Source: an uncultured Burkholderiaceae bacterium (GTDB taxonomy: Bacteria; Pseudomonadota; Gammaproteobacteria; Burkholderiales; Burkholderiaceae_F). Taken from it: a stretch of 64,000 nt of DNA. A program made the position numbers and the translations under genes. The stretch spans positions 19,661 to 83,660 of the forward strand of contig CALXQR010000008.1 of NCBI GenBank assembly GCA_944390675.1, given 5' to 3'. Shown in pieces: positions 55,622 to 64,000 of this stretch; position 1 is the stretch's first letter, and each line of letters starts with the position of its first letter. The notes beneath the pieces are model-generated. The model worked only from the letters and a program-made list of their open reading frames with translations. It was not told the origin of the DNA and ran no database searches.

Positions 55622-56548
55622 CTAAATTCTTCCAATAACTGCGCCGATTTTCAGCGCAAGATTAAAAAGGAAACCGTTACGTTTTGCTCCGGACTTTAGT
55701 AAAGAAATTAGACCGGTAAAACCTTTCTCTTCCTTGGCTTTTTTTAACAACAATAAACGACTCTGATTCTCAGGAGTTAATTTAGTGATGTTTTTGCAGA
55801 GATAATATACGTTTTTATCATTAAAAGCCTGAAATTGCCCATCTAAGAATTTGAGAAACCTACTAAATAACCCTATGAAAGAACGATTTGAACCAACAAC
55901 ATTTTTACCATGTTGTCTATAAAGCAAAGATGGACGAGAATCATAGAAAACCTTCCCTCCAACCCCGGTAATAATCAAATACAACCACCAGTCGTGGGAG
56001 GGTACTTCAATAACTCCACCAAAATCCTCAAGTAATTTTTTTGCTGCGCGATTTATCACCATTGTATTGCCGCCAGCTATGGATTGGACCAGAGCATTAC
56101 TAAAGGATGGCGACAATTTCATCAATGGAGAGTATGTTGCTGGAGTTGTCGGAAGTGCGAATTGATCTACAATCTCTGTTCTAGAACAATACAGGGCAGG
56201 GACGTTGTCCGGCACACTTTCTAGGAACTGAACTGCATTTTCAAGTTTATCGTTGTTCCAAATGTCGTCTTGGTCAGAAAAAGCAAAAAATTTTGAGCCG
56301 CTATTGCAGTTGCATGCCAGACTTAAGAAATTTGCAACGAATCCGGATCTAGGGCCATTTGAAACAACAACAGAATGCCCACTTTCTCCAGAAAAGGCAC
56401 GCAAAATCTCAAGGGTTTCATCTGTTGATCCATCATCTGATACCCAGAGTTCCCAATCTTGATATGTTTGGCGATTGAAAGAGTTCAACTGTTCTTTCAA
56501 AAATTTTTCGCCGTTATACGTCGCCATTAAGATGGTTAGATCAGACAC
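55622..56548 (-). CDS. Glycosyltransferase, GT2 family (rhamnosyltransferase-type)
   Basis: 308 residues. N-terminal TILMATYNGEKFLKEQL, SDDGSTDET and FSDQDDIW mark a GT2 enzyme of the kind found in rhamnose-rich polysaccharide loci. Sits between rmlC and rmlB, so a rhamnosyl transfer is a reasonable guess, not proved. Confidence 0.85.
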   Translation of the reverse strand: MSDLTILMATYNGEKFLKEQLNSFNRQTYQDWELWVSDDGSTDETLEILRAFSGESGHSVVVSNGPRSGFVANFLSLACNCNSGSKFFAFSDQDDIWNNDKLENAVQFLESVPDNVPALYCSRTEIVDQFALPTTPATYSPLMKLSPSFSNALVQSIAGGNTMVINRAAKKLLEDFGGVIEVPSHDWWLYLIITGVGGKVFYDSRPSLLYRQHGKNVVGSNRSFIGLFSRFLKFLDGQFQAFNDKNVYYLCKNITKLTPENQSRLLLLKKAKEEKGFTGLISLLKSGAKRNGFLFNLALKIGAVIGRI

Positions 56549-56566
56549 AACGTATCCTTGCCGAAA

Positions 56567-57118
56567 CTATTCAAAAGTTATTGCATCCTTAAAATAGGGG
56601 GCTAATGCATCCTTTTCTGATAAGCAAGGCTGCCTTTCCATAGGCCAAACAATGCCAATTGTTGGGTCGTCCCATCTAATTGAGCCTTCACATTCCTTGT
56701 GCCAATACTCATTGGTTTTGTAACAAACTTCAGCGAAATCTGTTAAGGCAACAAAGCCGTGAGCAAAACCTTCAGGGATCCACAGTTGACGTTTATTTTC
56801 TGCGCTGAGTTCGAAGCCCACCCATTGTCCATAGGTTGGGGAGGACTTACGAATATCAACGGCAACATCGAAAATTGATCCCAAAACGCAACGAACTAAC
56901 TTTGCTTGAGGATGCGGAGGCAACTGAAAATGAAGGCCTCGTACGACGCCTCTCTTGCTTCTGGAGTGATTGTCCTGAATAAAATTAACCGGCTTAACTA
57001 ATGAGTCAAAATCACGTTGGTTCCAAGATTCCATGAAAAAACCGCGTTCATCACCGAACACACGAGGCTCGATAAGTTTCACAGAATCAAGCTTGGTATC
57101 TATAACAGTAATGGGCAT
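56567..57118 (-). CDS. rmlC: dTDP-4-dehydrorhamnose 3,5-epimerase
   Basis: 183 residues from the ATG at 57118, placed by AGGAG 5 bases upstream. Cupin-fold epimerase: RGVVRGLHFQ with catalytic His and FDVAVDIRKSSPTYGQW; WIPEGFAHGF. Third step of the rhamnose pathway. Confidence 0.97.
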   Translation of the reverse strand: MPITVIDTKLDSVKLIEPRVFGDERGFFMESWNQRDFDSLVKPVNFIQDNHSRSKRGVVRGLHFQLPPHPQAKLVRCVLGSIFDVAVDIRKSSPTYGQWVGFELSAENKRQLWIPEGFAHGFVALTDFAEVCYKTNEYWHKECEGSIRWDDPTIGIVWPMERQPCLSEKDALAPYFKDAITFE

Positions 57119-57175
57119 AATCACTCCTAATTAACTATTACGCGTATTTTAAAATTTTCTCTAGTTTTAAACCAG

Positions 57176-58772
57176 TTAATATTCAGTAAATCGGTGGCAT
57201 GACGGGTAAACACCTAGAAAGGCAAATGGCTGACCATACATTCCACAGTAAGAAGCGTTGGGTTCATTGTTTTTAAAAACAGAATTAGCGTTCGGAATTT
57301 CCTCTCCTAAAATATTGCGAATTGACTCTGAAAATTCAAGATGAGTAAAAGCGTTCGTATTTGGGTTTTCTCTCACTAACTGAATGAGCGCTGGGTTTTT
57401 GGCCATGATTATAAATGGAACGGTATATTCTTTATCAGAAATATTAGTCCCGGTGTTGCAGTGCGTAGCTCTGGCATTTAGCTCTTGCCCATGGTCAGAT
57501 GTGTAAAAGACAATTGAATTTTTCCCTATGATTTTGTGTAACTTCTCTATGTAATTAACGCAATTCATTTGGATCGACTTTTTGTAGTTTAGTGCGTTGT
57601 TGGCTGTGACACAGTTAGGAGCAATAGTCTGTTCGTAAGGGAAATGGGCTCCTAACTTATTAACGAAAATAAAGTTTCGCTTACCGTTAGTTAAGATTTT
57701 TTGAATAATGTCAAGCGATAGCCTATCCCTTTCAAACATTGGAGCCGCAACATTAGGAATAGAATTATTAATATGAGTCAGTTCTTTTTCATCAATGTAG
57801 TTCCTGATAGTCCTATCTTTAAGAACACCTTGATTGTCTATATAACTGGTATAAAAGCCTTGTCTTTGGGCGATGGTAAATAGACTATCAACTTCTTTAA
57901 TTTCAAGTGAATCGTTTTTTGAACGTTCCCAATAACCCTTGCGAATGATGTAATTCGAAGTGGCTGAGCAGTTGCCTCCACTGTAGCTAAGACCGAAATT
58001 TACGATCGTAGGCTGATTATTTTTAAATTCTTGACTAAAACGGGAATATTCAACAGATTCATCAACGACGACAATAACATTTTCAACATCATCTCGAATA
58101 TCAGCCAATAGCGGAGTAGGAACTGTCTGAATAGTCTGAATTGGTGTCAGTTCAGAATTAATTTTGACCATTAAAGAACCAAAACCATAAGAGAATCCCT
58201 TTGGAAAACCAATGAGTGCCGGAGCACCTCTATTGACAAGGATAAAAACGTAGAAAAATATAAGGCATAGAAAAGAAGAAAAGAAAAATAATGTACTTGC
58301 CTTTTGAGAAAATTTGTAATTCAAATTGAGGGAGCTGATTATGACCAAAGGTAAAAATAAAATAGCTGTCTTAGATATCACTGTAAAAATAATATCTTTA
58401 AATTGAGTCAGTGCATCCGATATATTGGCAACGGAAGCATTTAACATCGCAATATTAGAAATATCGGCAGGCCGTCCGTAGATTTGATGAGCTATTGCAT
58501 CGACACAAAATAAAATCCAGAAGAAAATTAATAGTATTGTCCCAAATGGTCTTTTAATATTTGTTAGAGTAAAAAGCGTCACGACGGCCAATGCATACTC
58601 AGTTATAAATACCAAACGTCTGAAATGTTCTGCAATACCTAAATGACCTTGGGTGTTTAAACCTATTGCATTAAAGCGTTCTATTAAATACAGGTTATCC
58701 CCCCCCCCAGAGAAATAAGGTTAAGGATAATAAGAAAATGATCGTTTGAGCTAGGGCTTTTGTATTAAACAT
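57176..58772 (-). CDS. Sulfatase-fold membrane transferase, phase-variable, frame broken by G10
   Basis: The ATG at 58772 starts a clear hydrophobic signal-anchor, reaches a G10 run (58708-58699) and stops right after it (58696-58694). The main frame starts anew without a ribosome site at 58615. With 9 G the two join into 531 residues. Several membrane helices lead into an alkaline-phosphatase/sulfatase-fold domain: VIVVVDESVE, a nucleophile region NCSATSN and metal ligands YTSDHGQ. The family includes phosphoethanolamine and glycerol-phosphate transferases (EptA, OpgE, LtaS), so it probably decorates the polysaccharide or lipid A. First gene of the leftward island unit. Confidence 0.8.
58699..58708 (-). 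repeat. G10 homopolymer, slipped-strand contingency tract
   Basis: Ten C on the plus strand, ten G in the coding sense, after 21 codons that form a hydrophobic segment. Ten gives an immediate stop; nine or twelve restores the long frame. Confidence 0.85.
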
Positions 58773-59022
58773 AAATTGAGAACTATTCTGTGATTGACCG
58801 ATGAGTTTAACACTAAAAGGTAGAACGGAGATTTATTAGAAGCTATTCCAATTGGCGCAAAATTCCAAGAAACCAAGTTTCCTTTGATTAAATTATTGAC
58901 AGGCCGACTATCCAGACTTTTTGAGTAATTTTGTAATGAAAAGGCTTTTTGTTGTTCCTAATTTTTGCATTCCTAAATCTTGATCTTTGTTAGATTCGAT
59001 TTTTAATGCTTTAGTTTTACGG
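58773..59022. other. Right junction of the island
   Basis: 250 bp, AT-rich, no gene. It must carry the promoter of the leftward island unit. I see no integrase, direct repeat or att-like site. Confidence 0.4.
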
Positions 59023-59634
59023 TTATTTGTAATAACAAGTCAATAATTGATGAATACAGACAAGCACCGCAATAAAATCCAACAAGATAAAAAATGGATT
59101 AATCCAAACCGGAGCAAGGCACATCACGCACATGACTTCAATAAGGATAAAAAAGAGCGTCAAGGCGATTCGAAAACGAAGAGAACTTGAGGGAAGAAAC
59201 TTCGCATGGTGAACTTCTCTTGCGCAAAGCGCGTCCACTGCTACGACAAAGATTAAGGGACTTAAGAGAAGCGCTAAAAAGCAAGTCACCAAGAATCGCC
59301 CAATTGCCAGAACAATAAGCGCAAACATCGCTTTTGGGTAAGGCTCCTGAGCAACACGATTGACTGCAGCTTCTATTTCATGATCCACCATGCCGACAGG
59401 GTGCCTTAAAGTGGATTCTGTACCAGATGGAATTGGGGAATGAGTTAATAAGGATTGAATGTGAAGAAGTCCCTGATCAACGGTTTCCACCAAATCAAAC
59501 CCTAAGTACTGTGTCTGCCAGATTCTTTCTTGGTTAATTAAGTCAAAAATCACGTCGTGATTTTTCTCAGCCGGCCACCAAAGAAGAGATACGCCAATTG
59601 CTGCAATGAGAGTGAGCCAAAGAAAACGAGTCAT
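59023..59634 (-). CDS. DUF4400-like inner-membrane protein
   Basis: 203 residues with about four membrane helices. In SXT/R391 and related systems a DUF4400 protein of this size lies directly after traD and before traL, and this gene is in the same place after traD. PLIFVVAVDALCAREVHHAKF resembles the family block after the third helix. Role unknown, inner-membrane accessory. Confidence 0.65.
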   Translation of the reverse strand: MTRFLWLTLIAAIGVSLLWWPAEKNHDVIFDLINQERIWQTQYLGFDLVETVDQGLLHIQSLLTHSPIPSGTESTLRHPVGMVDHEIEAAVNRVAQEPYPKAMFALIVLAIGRFLVTCFLALLLSPLIFVVAVDALCAREVHHAKFLPSSSLRFRIALTLFFILIEVMCVMCLAPVWINPFFILLDFIAVLVCIHQLLTCYYK

Positions 59635-59637
59635 GAA

Positions 59638-61533
59638 TTAGTTTCCTTTTTCTTTAACAAGAATGGGACAACGGGTTTTATAGACGTAACCGGCTGAAAC
59701 CTGAACAATGGCTTCGCAATTAGGGAGTTTTCCTAAAAATTCCGGAGGGAATATCGGTTCTAATTCAGTATTCATTTGACGGGTAAGGCTAGAGTGATAG
59801 TTCGGTGACAAATTATCAGAAGCTCGGTTATTGATGGATAAAGTTTGATTGGCGATATAGGTTTTGCCTAAGGTTTCCACAACAAATCTTTGCGTCATTT
59901 GATCTTTGGTACGTAAAGCGATCAAGTTATTGAGATTACCCAGCACGACATGAGCAGCTTCAACGCTCCCCATTCGGTGAGCAAGGTCTGCAATTGTTTG
60001 CATGGCGCATGTGGTTTGAATGCCGGATTCCGCGCCTTTATTAAGAATTTCAATTAAAGGGACATTGATGACGTTGGAGATTTCATCAATAAATAGACTG
60101 ATGCGTCTGGAATTGAGAGCAGAAAGTCCAAGGTTGTATCTTCGACCGGCAATATTGGCTAAATCCGCCAGCCAAATGCCCGCAAGTGTTGAGGCTACGG
60201 TGGGATTAGGCATTGAATCCAAACCGATATAAAGAACGTGACCACCGCAGATCACTTTTTCAAGATTCATGACGGGGCGAGTATCATGCGGATCGGTGAG
60301 TGTCGGAGAAAGACTGTCCGCTAATTTCCCGGTTGTAAGCATGGAAAGAATTGGCAAAAGAGAAGCCGTGATTTTGGAATAGTGTTCACGGTTATGACGA
60401 AAGACTTCAATGAGACCATCAATAGCAGGGTCAGGTGCAATTTGGTGTAACTCGGTTTCATAAAGAGCGACAAGCACCATAAGTCTTTCTGAGACAGTAG
60501 GCATCGGGGGACGACCGGCTTTTTCCTTGAGATCAAAGTAGCATTTTTGCCAATCGGGTGTTGCATATTCTCTCGCATGCCTTTCCAAAAGGGGTTCTAA
60601 GAGATCGTAAATGCCCAGTCTGACATATTTAGCAATTAAAGGAAGGGTAGGACGGATTTCTAATGCAATTAAACCTTGAGCGATGGCGTTTACCGCCATC
60701 CAGGCAAAGTTGGCGAAGTTCTCGTCCATATTGGGAGGAAACGCCTGGCGAATGCGAGAAGCAATTTCCGTGGCATTCGTAAAACTGTGCATGGGGTCCA
60801 GGCGCACACTGGTATCGGGGAATGCTGGATGAAAGGTGAGAGGATCGTCTCTGCCGGACGCTCGGCAGGCATTCAAAATATTGTCTTTTAAGCGTGAGGA
60901 GTGTTTGGGGTCAATGACGATAACCACGTCACCTCGGGCAATCGCTTGGGCGACCAGATGACTTAAATAAACGCCTTTACCAGCCTGCGTCGTTCCGCAA
61001 AGGCATAATCCGCCTTCAAAGTTTTTTAAGGGACGAAAAAGGGATTTATCCGTGTCGCTTACGCCATGAATGATTGGAAGCCCTGCGGCTTCTTCGGGTA
61101 AAGCTTGGTTGGGGAGCAAAAGACGGCAAAGCCAAGAGGGAAGTTGGAGCTTTGTCCAATCGAGTTTCATGAGTTCATATAGCCTTTGAGAGTGCTCCGG
61201 CCACCAGCGAAACCCAAAGCCCAGCCATAAATCATCAGAGTGTCCTTTCATGATTTTGGCAAGTTCCTTAAAAGTCATGAAGGTGACTTTTGAGCCGGAT
61301 AAGGATGCTCTGGCGGTTAAAACTTTTAATGTTTCATAGGTTCGTTTGATTAAAAAGGTGGCCGATAGTGTCCAAAGGACAGAACACCAGGAAAGTGGCA
61401 GGCGATTGGCAAAATAAACCCAAGTCACCCAGCCGAAAGCGCACATCCAAGCAACGACTGCTACAGCTTCATAAGCAGGACGCCAACACTCATAACGATC
61501 AAATGTTTGAGAGGTTTTTTGAGCATCACTCAT
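59638..61533 (-). CDS. traD: Coupling protein TraD (VirD4 family)
   Basis: 631 residues from the ATG at 61533, placed by GAGGAGG just upstream. The inner-membrane ATPase that delivers substrates to the T4SS. Two N-terminal membrane helices, then Walker A GTTQAGKG (180-187) and Walker B SLFIDEISNVI. Typical of the SXT/R27-type TraD. Overlaps the TraI-like gene by 8 bp. Its presence shows the system is built to transport DNA or protein-DNA substrates. Confidence 0.92.
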   Translation of the reverse strand: MSDAQKTSQTFDRYECWRPAYEAVAVVAWMCAFGWVTWVYFANRLPLSWCSVLWTLSATFLIKRTYETLKVLTARASLSGSKVTFMTFKELAKIMKGHSDDLWLGFGFRWWPEHSQRLYELMKLDWTKLQLPSWLCRLLLPNQALPEEAAGLPIIHGVSDTDKSLFRPLKNFEGGLCLCGTTQAGKGVYLSHLVAQAIARGDVVIVIDPKHSSRLKDNILNACRASGRDDPLTFHPAFPDTSVRLDPMHSFTNATEIASRIRQAFPPNMDENFANFAWMAVNAIAQGLIALEIRPTLPLIAKYVRLGIYDLLEPLLERHAREYATPDWQKCYFDLKEKAGRPPMPTVSERLMVLVALYETELHQIAPDPAIDGLIEVFRHNREHYSKITASLLPILSMLTTGKLADSLSPTLTDPHDTRPVMNLEKVICGGHVLYIGLDSMPNPTVASTLAGIWLADLANIAGRRYNLGLSALNSRRISLFIDEISNVINVPLIEILNKGAESGIQTTCAMQTIADLAHRMGSVEAAHVVLGNLNNLIALRTKDQMTQRFVVETLGKTYIANQTLSINNRASDNLSPNYHSSLTRQMNTELEPIFPPEFLGKLPNCEAIVQVSAGYVYKTRCPILVKEKGN

Positions 61534-63304
61534 GGGAAGCCTCCTCATCAAAATCCAAGCTCAATTGATCTTCTTGAGAGGTCAAGTTGTTTTTAAAGTG
61601 AAAACGGGGATTGGGTTTGCGTTTATGGATGTACTCAAAGAGATCTTTGAAAGCAAGCTTAATGTTATGAAGACTTCCTTCAATCATTTCAGGTTTTAAG
61701 ATAATTCCGCGCTGATTGATGCCTTGGTGATCGGCGTGTGTGCCCCATAAGGGTTCGTTGCGATCGGTTTGATAAATAAGATTGGAAGTGAGTAAACCTG
61801 TGACAAGCCTTTCAAAAGAGGCCTCTTTTGCAAAGTTTGAAAGTGTATTTGTGATGAAAAGGCCTTCATCCAATAACACTTCTGAAGCAAGTGATGGATT
61901 CTCAGTGAGGTGATTAAGGTAAGCGCTGAGAGCCTCTTCTAATTCCTGTTGTTCAATGGACTCTGATAAATGCCAAATTAGCGTTTTTTGATTTTGAATA
62001 GAAGAGGGAAGCTTATTAGTGAATGCTAGGTTCGACGCTTCGAGTACATCTCGCGTCAATTGAGAAAGCGCCAGAGTCTGATCAAGATTGAGTTCTGTTT
62101 CAAAGTCACGTTTAATTGTTTTGGCGTGCAGAACTGTTCCGCTTGTAAAGAAGTAAGCGTCAGAAAGCTTAATAGCTTCCCGAGGCTTCGCATTGGGTGT
62201 CACAGCGATGAGACAAGTGGGGTTCCCTTTTTTAGAAGGTAAGGTTATTCCGCTCGATAACAGGCATCCAGCCCAGAGATCTGGATCGGTTGGGAGATCT
62301 GTCAAGCCGAAGTGCTTCATGTCATCAATCAAAATAGGACACACATCGGGCCAGAAAAGAAACAGGCCATCGGCGCCTTTGCGCAAAGGACTGTCTTTGG
62401 CGTTAATCGGCCAGTCGTTCAAAATCCGTGTTCGTAGGATTCGAATGAGTGTTTCTTGCCAACCCTCTGGTGCCAAGAGTTCCCCAAGTTTTTGTCCCAT
62501 GCGCTCGCGCTCCAAGAGGCAGGCACGATAAACACCAAGGTCTCGTGCTTTAACGACAGAGGATGGGAGATTTTCAATATCGTTATCCGTGGTGAGACAC
62601 TTCATCAGTTCAACAAGCGGAAGCTTGCCTGCTTGTGCTAACCAAGAAAGAGTCTTGGGAACAAGAATGTGCCGGGCTAAGAAGAGTCGTTGGTTTTGTC
62701 GAATTTGTGATATGGGATCTGGTTGCGTATTCCAACGGAGTTCCAATTCGAGATTGGGGTTGTTTTGAAGTTTGTCGTTTAACCATTCGATGTAGGGCTG
62801 ACCCAAAGGATCAAAAGCTAAATTTGAAACATGATTGGATTCACTAAGGTTAAAGAAGGGATTGTTCTGTTCTTTCGTTTTTCGAACAATTTGCAATTTA
62901 CCGATAAAAACATCCAAGAAGGCACAAAGACCGGCCAGAGCACAGGCGGCTTTGAGTCGTCCCTGAAGAAGGTGCTGCGCCATGATGTTCTTTTCTAATT
63001 GGACGGAGCTTTCCATCACTTCAATGGCGTAGGTGGCAGCGGAGACGCTGGCTTTGAAAAGGCCGTTGGCTTCAGAAAAGATCCCGTTAGGCGAATAGGG
63101 TAAGTGCCCGCAGCAAATGGCTAATTGTCTCAAACACGGAAGCACATAGTCATCCCAACTTTCTGAGTCAGAATAAGCAAGCTTTAACCGTTTGATGAGT
63201 GCTTCATTTTGGTTGAATAACTCTTCAGATGTCACAGGCTGAAGAAAATAATTTAGATGCGGTCCGGCCTTGATTTTTAGTTTCAGAGTGAAGAAAGAAA
63301 TCAT
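61526..63304 (-). CDS. TraI_2-like protein with degenerate MOBH active site
   Basis: 592 residues. The architecture follows MOBH relaxases: an N-terminal TraI_2 domain (EALIKRLKLAYSDSESWDDYVLPCLRQLA, then LPYSPN...GLF) and a C-terminal TraI_2_C-like region (LFLFWPDVCPILIDDMK, then LWAGCLLSSGITLP). The family's HHH plus RH metal-binding block reads GIFSEANGLFKA at residues 74-85, with no histidine, and the HD position (about 123-136) shows CAFLDVFIGK instead of LLHDIGK. The later family RHE-type His reads RQN. Gene order traI-traD-DUF4400 is preserved. It overlaps the upstream gene by 4 bp. Confidence 0.75.
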   Translation of the reverse strand: MISFFTLKLKIKAGPHLNYFLQPVTSEELFNQNEALIKRLKLAYSDSESWDDYVLPCLRQLAICCGHLPYSPNGIFSEANGLFKASVSAATYAIEVMESSVQLEKNIMAQHLLQGRLKAACALAGLCAFLDVFIGKLQIVRKTKEQNNPFFNLSESNHVSNLAFDPLGQPYIEWLNDKLQNNPNLELELRWNTQPDPISQIRQNQRLFLARHILVPKTLSWLAQAGKLPLVELMKCLTTDNDIENLPSSVVKARDLGVYRACLLERERMGQKLGELLAPEGWQETLIRILRTRILNDWPINAKDSPLRKGADGLFLFWPDVCPILIDDMKHFGLTDLPTDPDLWAGCLLSSGITLPSKKGNPTCLIAVTPNAKPREAIKLSDAYFFTSGTVLHAKTIKRDFETELNLDQTLALSQLTRDVLEASNLAFTNKLPSSIQNQKTLIWHLSESIEQQELEEALSAYLNHLTENPSLASEVLLDEGLFITNTLSNFAKEASFERLVTGLLTSNLIYQTDRNEPLWGTHADHQGINQRGIILKPEMIEGSLHNIKLAFKDLFEYIHKRKPNPRFHFKNNLTSQEDQLSLDFDEEASHE

Positions 63305-64000
63305 GCGTACTGTCCCTCGAAATAGTTGTGAAGGACGGTTTTTAGGCAGGATTTTTCCAAAATAGCCTGATTGATCGCTTCTAAAAGCCTTTTGTGCTCT
63401 AAATCCAAACAGTCCGGAATCGGGAATGTTCCCATTTCTCGAATGGTCGGAATTTTTGAGAGTGTTCGGAAATCAAAGAGGTCTCTGAAATTCTCCGGGA
63501 AATGTTCCAGTGAAGAAATTTGAAAATTTTCTCCGTATACAGGAAGTTTGCCGTGCGCGGTCAGCCAATGATAAAGGTTGAGGGCCAGATGACATTCTTC
63601 ACTTTTGTTGGCAAGAACGGTTGGAGCATGATCAAACACGTGAATGGTGTTCAGATAGGACTCAATGGGTGTATGACCAAGGTAGAGTTGCAAATCAAAA
63701 TAGCAGACAGCCACAAACAAGACGAAGCGGTCAAAACTGTGACGCTCAAGATGTCTTTTCTGGACTTTGGTTTTCGTTAAAAAGAGTCCGTTTTCAATAA
63801 GAGCATCTCTCAGTTTTTTAGTGTGGTCTAAGCTTAAACCTGATAAGGCCGCGACGATTGCGTGCGGTAATTTTGTTTGAATGAGCCTTTCAATAGGGGA
63901 CTTCAGGCGGTTAGAGATGGCATCGGGGGGGCACATATAGCCCCATCTGTCAAGTGATAAATGCGTAACCAATAAAAACCCTGGCACCGGTTCACGGCAG
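63301..64000 (-). CDS. Unknown protein, 5' end beyond the window
   Basis: At least 233 residues; the frame is open to the right edge (C-R-E-P-V...), so the start cannot be set. A GTG at 63987 is only a possible start. Not recognised; mostly helical, with a helix-turn-helix-like stretch (VAALSGLSLDHTKKLRDALIENG) in the N-terminal part. A C7 run encodes Cys-Pro-Pro. It overlaps the TraI-like start by 4 bp, so it belongs to the same transcription unit. Confidence 0.6.
   Translation of the reverse strand, partial: CREPVPGFLLVTHLSLDRWGYMCPPDAISNRLKSPIERLIQTKLPHAIVAALSGLSLDHTKKLRDALIENGLFLTKTKVQKRHLERHSFDRFVLFVAVCYFDLQLYLGHTPIESYLNTIHVFDHAPTVLANKSEECHLALNLYHWLTAHGKLPVYGENFQISSLEHFPENFRDLFDFRTLSKIPTIREMGTFPIPDCLDLEHKRLLEAINQAILEKSCLKTVLHNYFEGQYA

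Noticed and set aside
63934..63940. C7/G7 run in the right-edge gene as a third phase-variation tract
   Set aside because: Too short to be very unstable, and the frame is open on both sides; nothing suggests switching.
1..64000. tRNA genes, integrase or att sites marking the element boundaries
   Set aside because: I looked near 26.6-28 kb and at the island junctions and found none, so the limits of the T4SS region are only approximate.

Overview
The window looks like a chromosomal stretch of a gut-type betaproteobacterium, probably Burkholderiales and possibly close to Sutterellaceae. This is inferred from protein character and the anaerobic, amino-acid-based metabolism (Dcu-type dicarboxylate transporter, periplasmic asparaginase, C69 dipeptidase); no rRNA or tRNA marker is present to confirm it. 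It has three parts: housekeeping and metabolic genes (1-23 kb), a defence-like patch (23-28 kb), and an F-type type IV secretion system (T4SS, 28-64 kb) split by an AT-rich surface-polysaccharide island.

1-23 kb. The start of phoB, then phoU and pstB, lie on the minus strand. pstB has a three-repeat Pho box, and pstS, pstC and pstA are not next to it. A threonine aldolase gene is divergent. Then come a GHKL ATPase lacking its N-terminal AlbA domain, a RidA protein, a secreted esterase, a SulP transporter and metG. Next is a probable fumarate/aspartate module: argininosuccinate-lyase-like enzyme, Dcu transporter, LysR regulator and type II asparaginase. A secreted C69 dipeptidase, a DUF4143 ATPase, an AlaX editing protein, Mrp, a YheT-like hydrolase and a secreted vWA-OmpA protein follow. 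A 33-bp-period array of palindromes lies between the DUF4143 ATPase and alaX.

23-28 kb. Two paralogous AAA ATPases and an RloB-family protein form an AbiL/RloAB-like defence candidate. The first ATPase has an altered Walker B motif. A GIY-YIG protein and an unknown 82-residue ORF follow.

28-64 kb. An almost complete F-type T4SS, all on the minus strand: in transcription order an unknown partial gene, a TraI_2-like protein, TraD and a DUF4400-like protein, then after the island TraA, L, E, K, B, DsbC, V, C, TrbI, a TraF-type peptidase, TraW, U, TrbC, a split TraN, a thioredoxin-like protein, TraH and TraG. The TraI_2-like protein keeps the fold pattern of a MOBH relaxase, but the histidine cluster and HD dyad expected of that family are not visible.

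The polysaccharide island (about 47.2-59.0 kb) sits between the DUF4400-like gene and traA. A rightward unit (acyltransferase, two glycosyltransferases) converges on a leftward unit (sulfatase-fold membrane transferase, rmlC, glycosyltransferase, rmlB, rmlD, rmlA, RgpF-like protein). Each unit begins with a gene whose 5' coding end holds a run of exactly 10 C/G. In both, 10 gives a frameshift and early stop, while 9 restores one continuous frame. The island therefore looks like a dTDP-rhamnose glycan locus bounded by two phase-variable modification genes, both OFF in this assembly.
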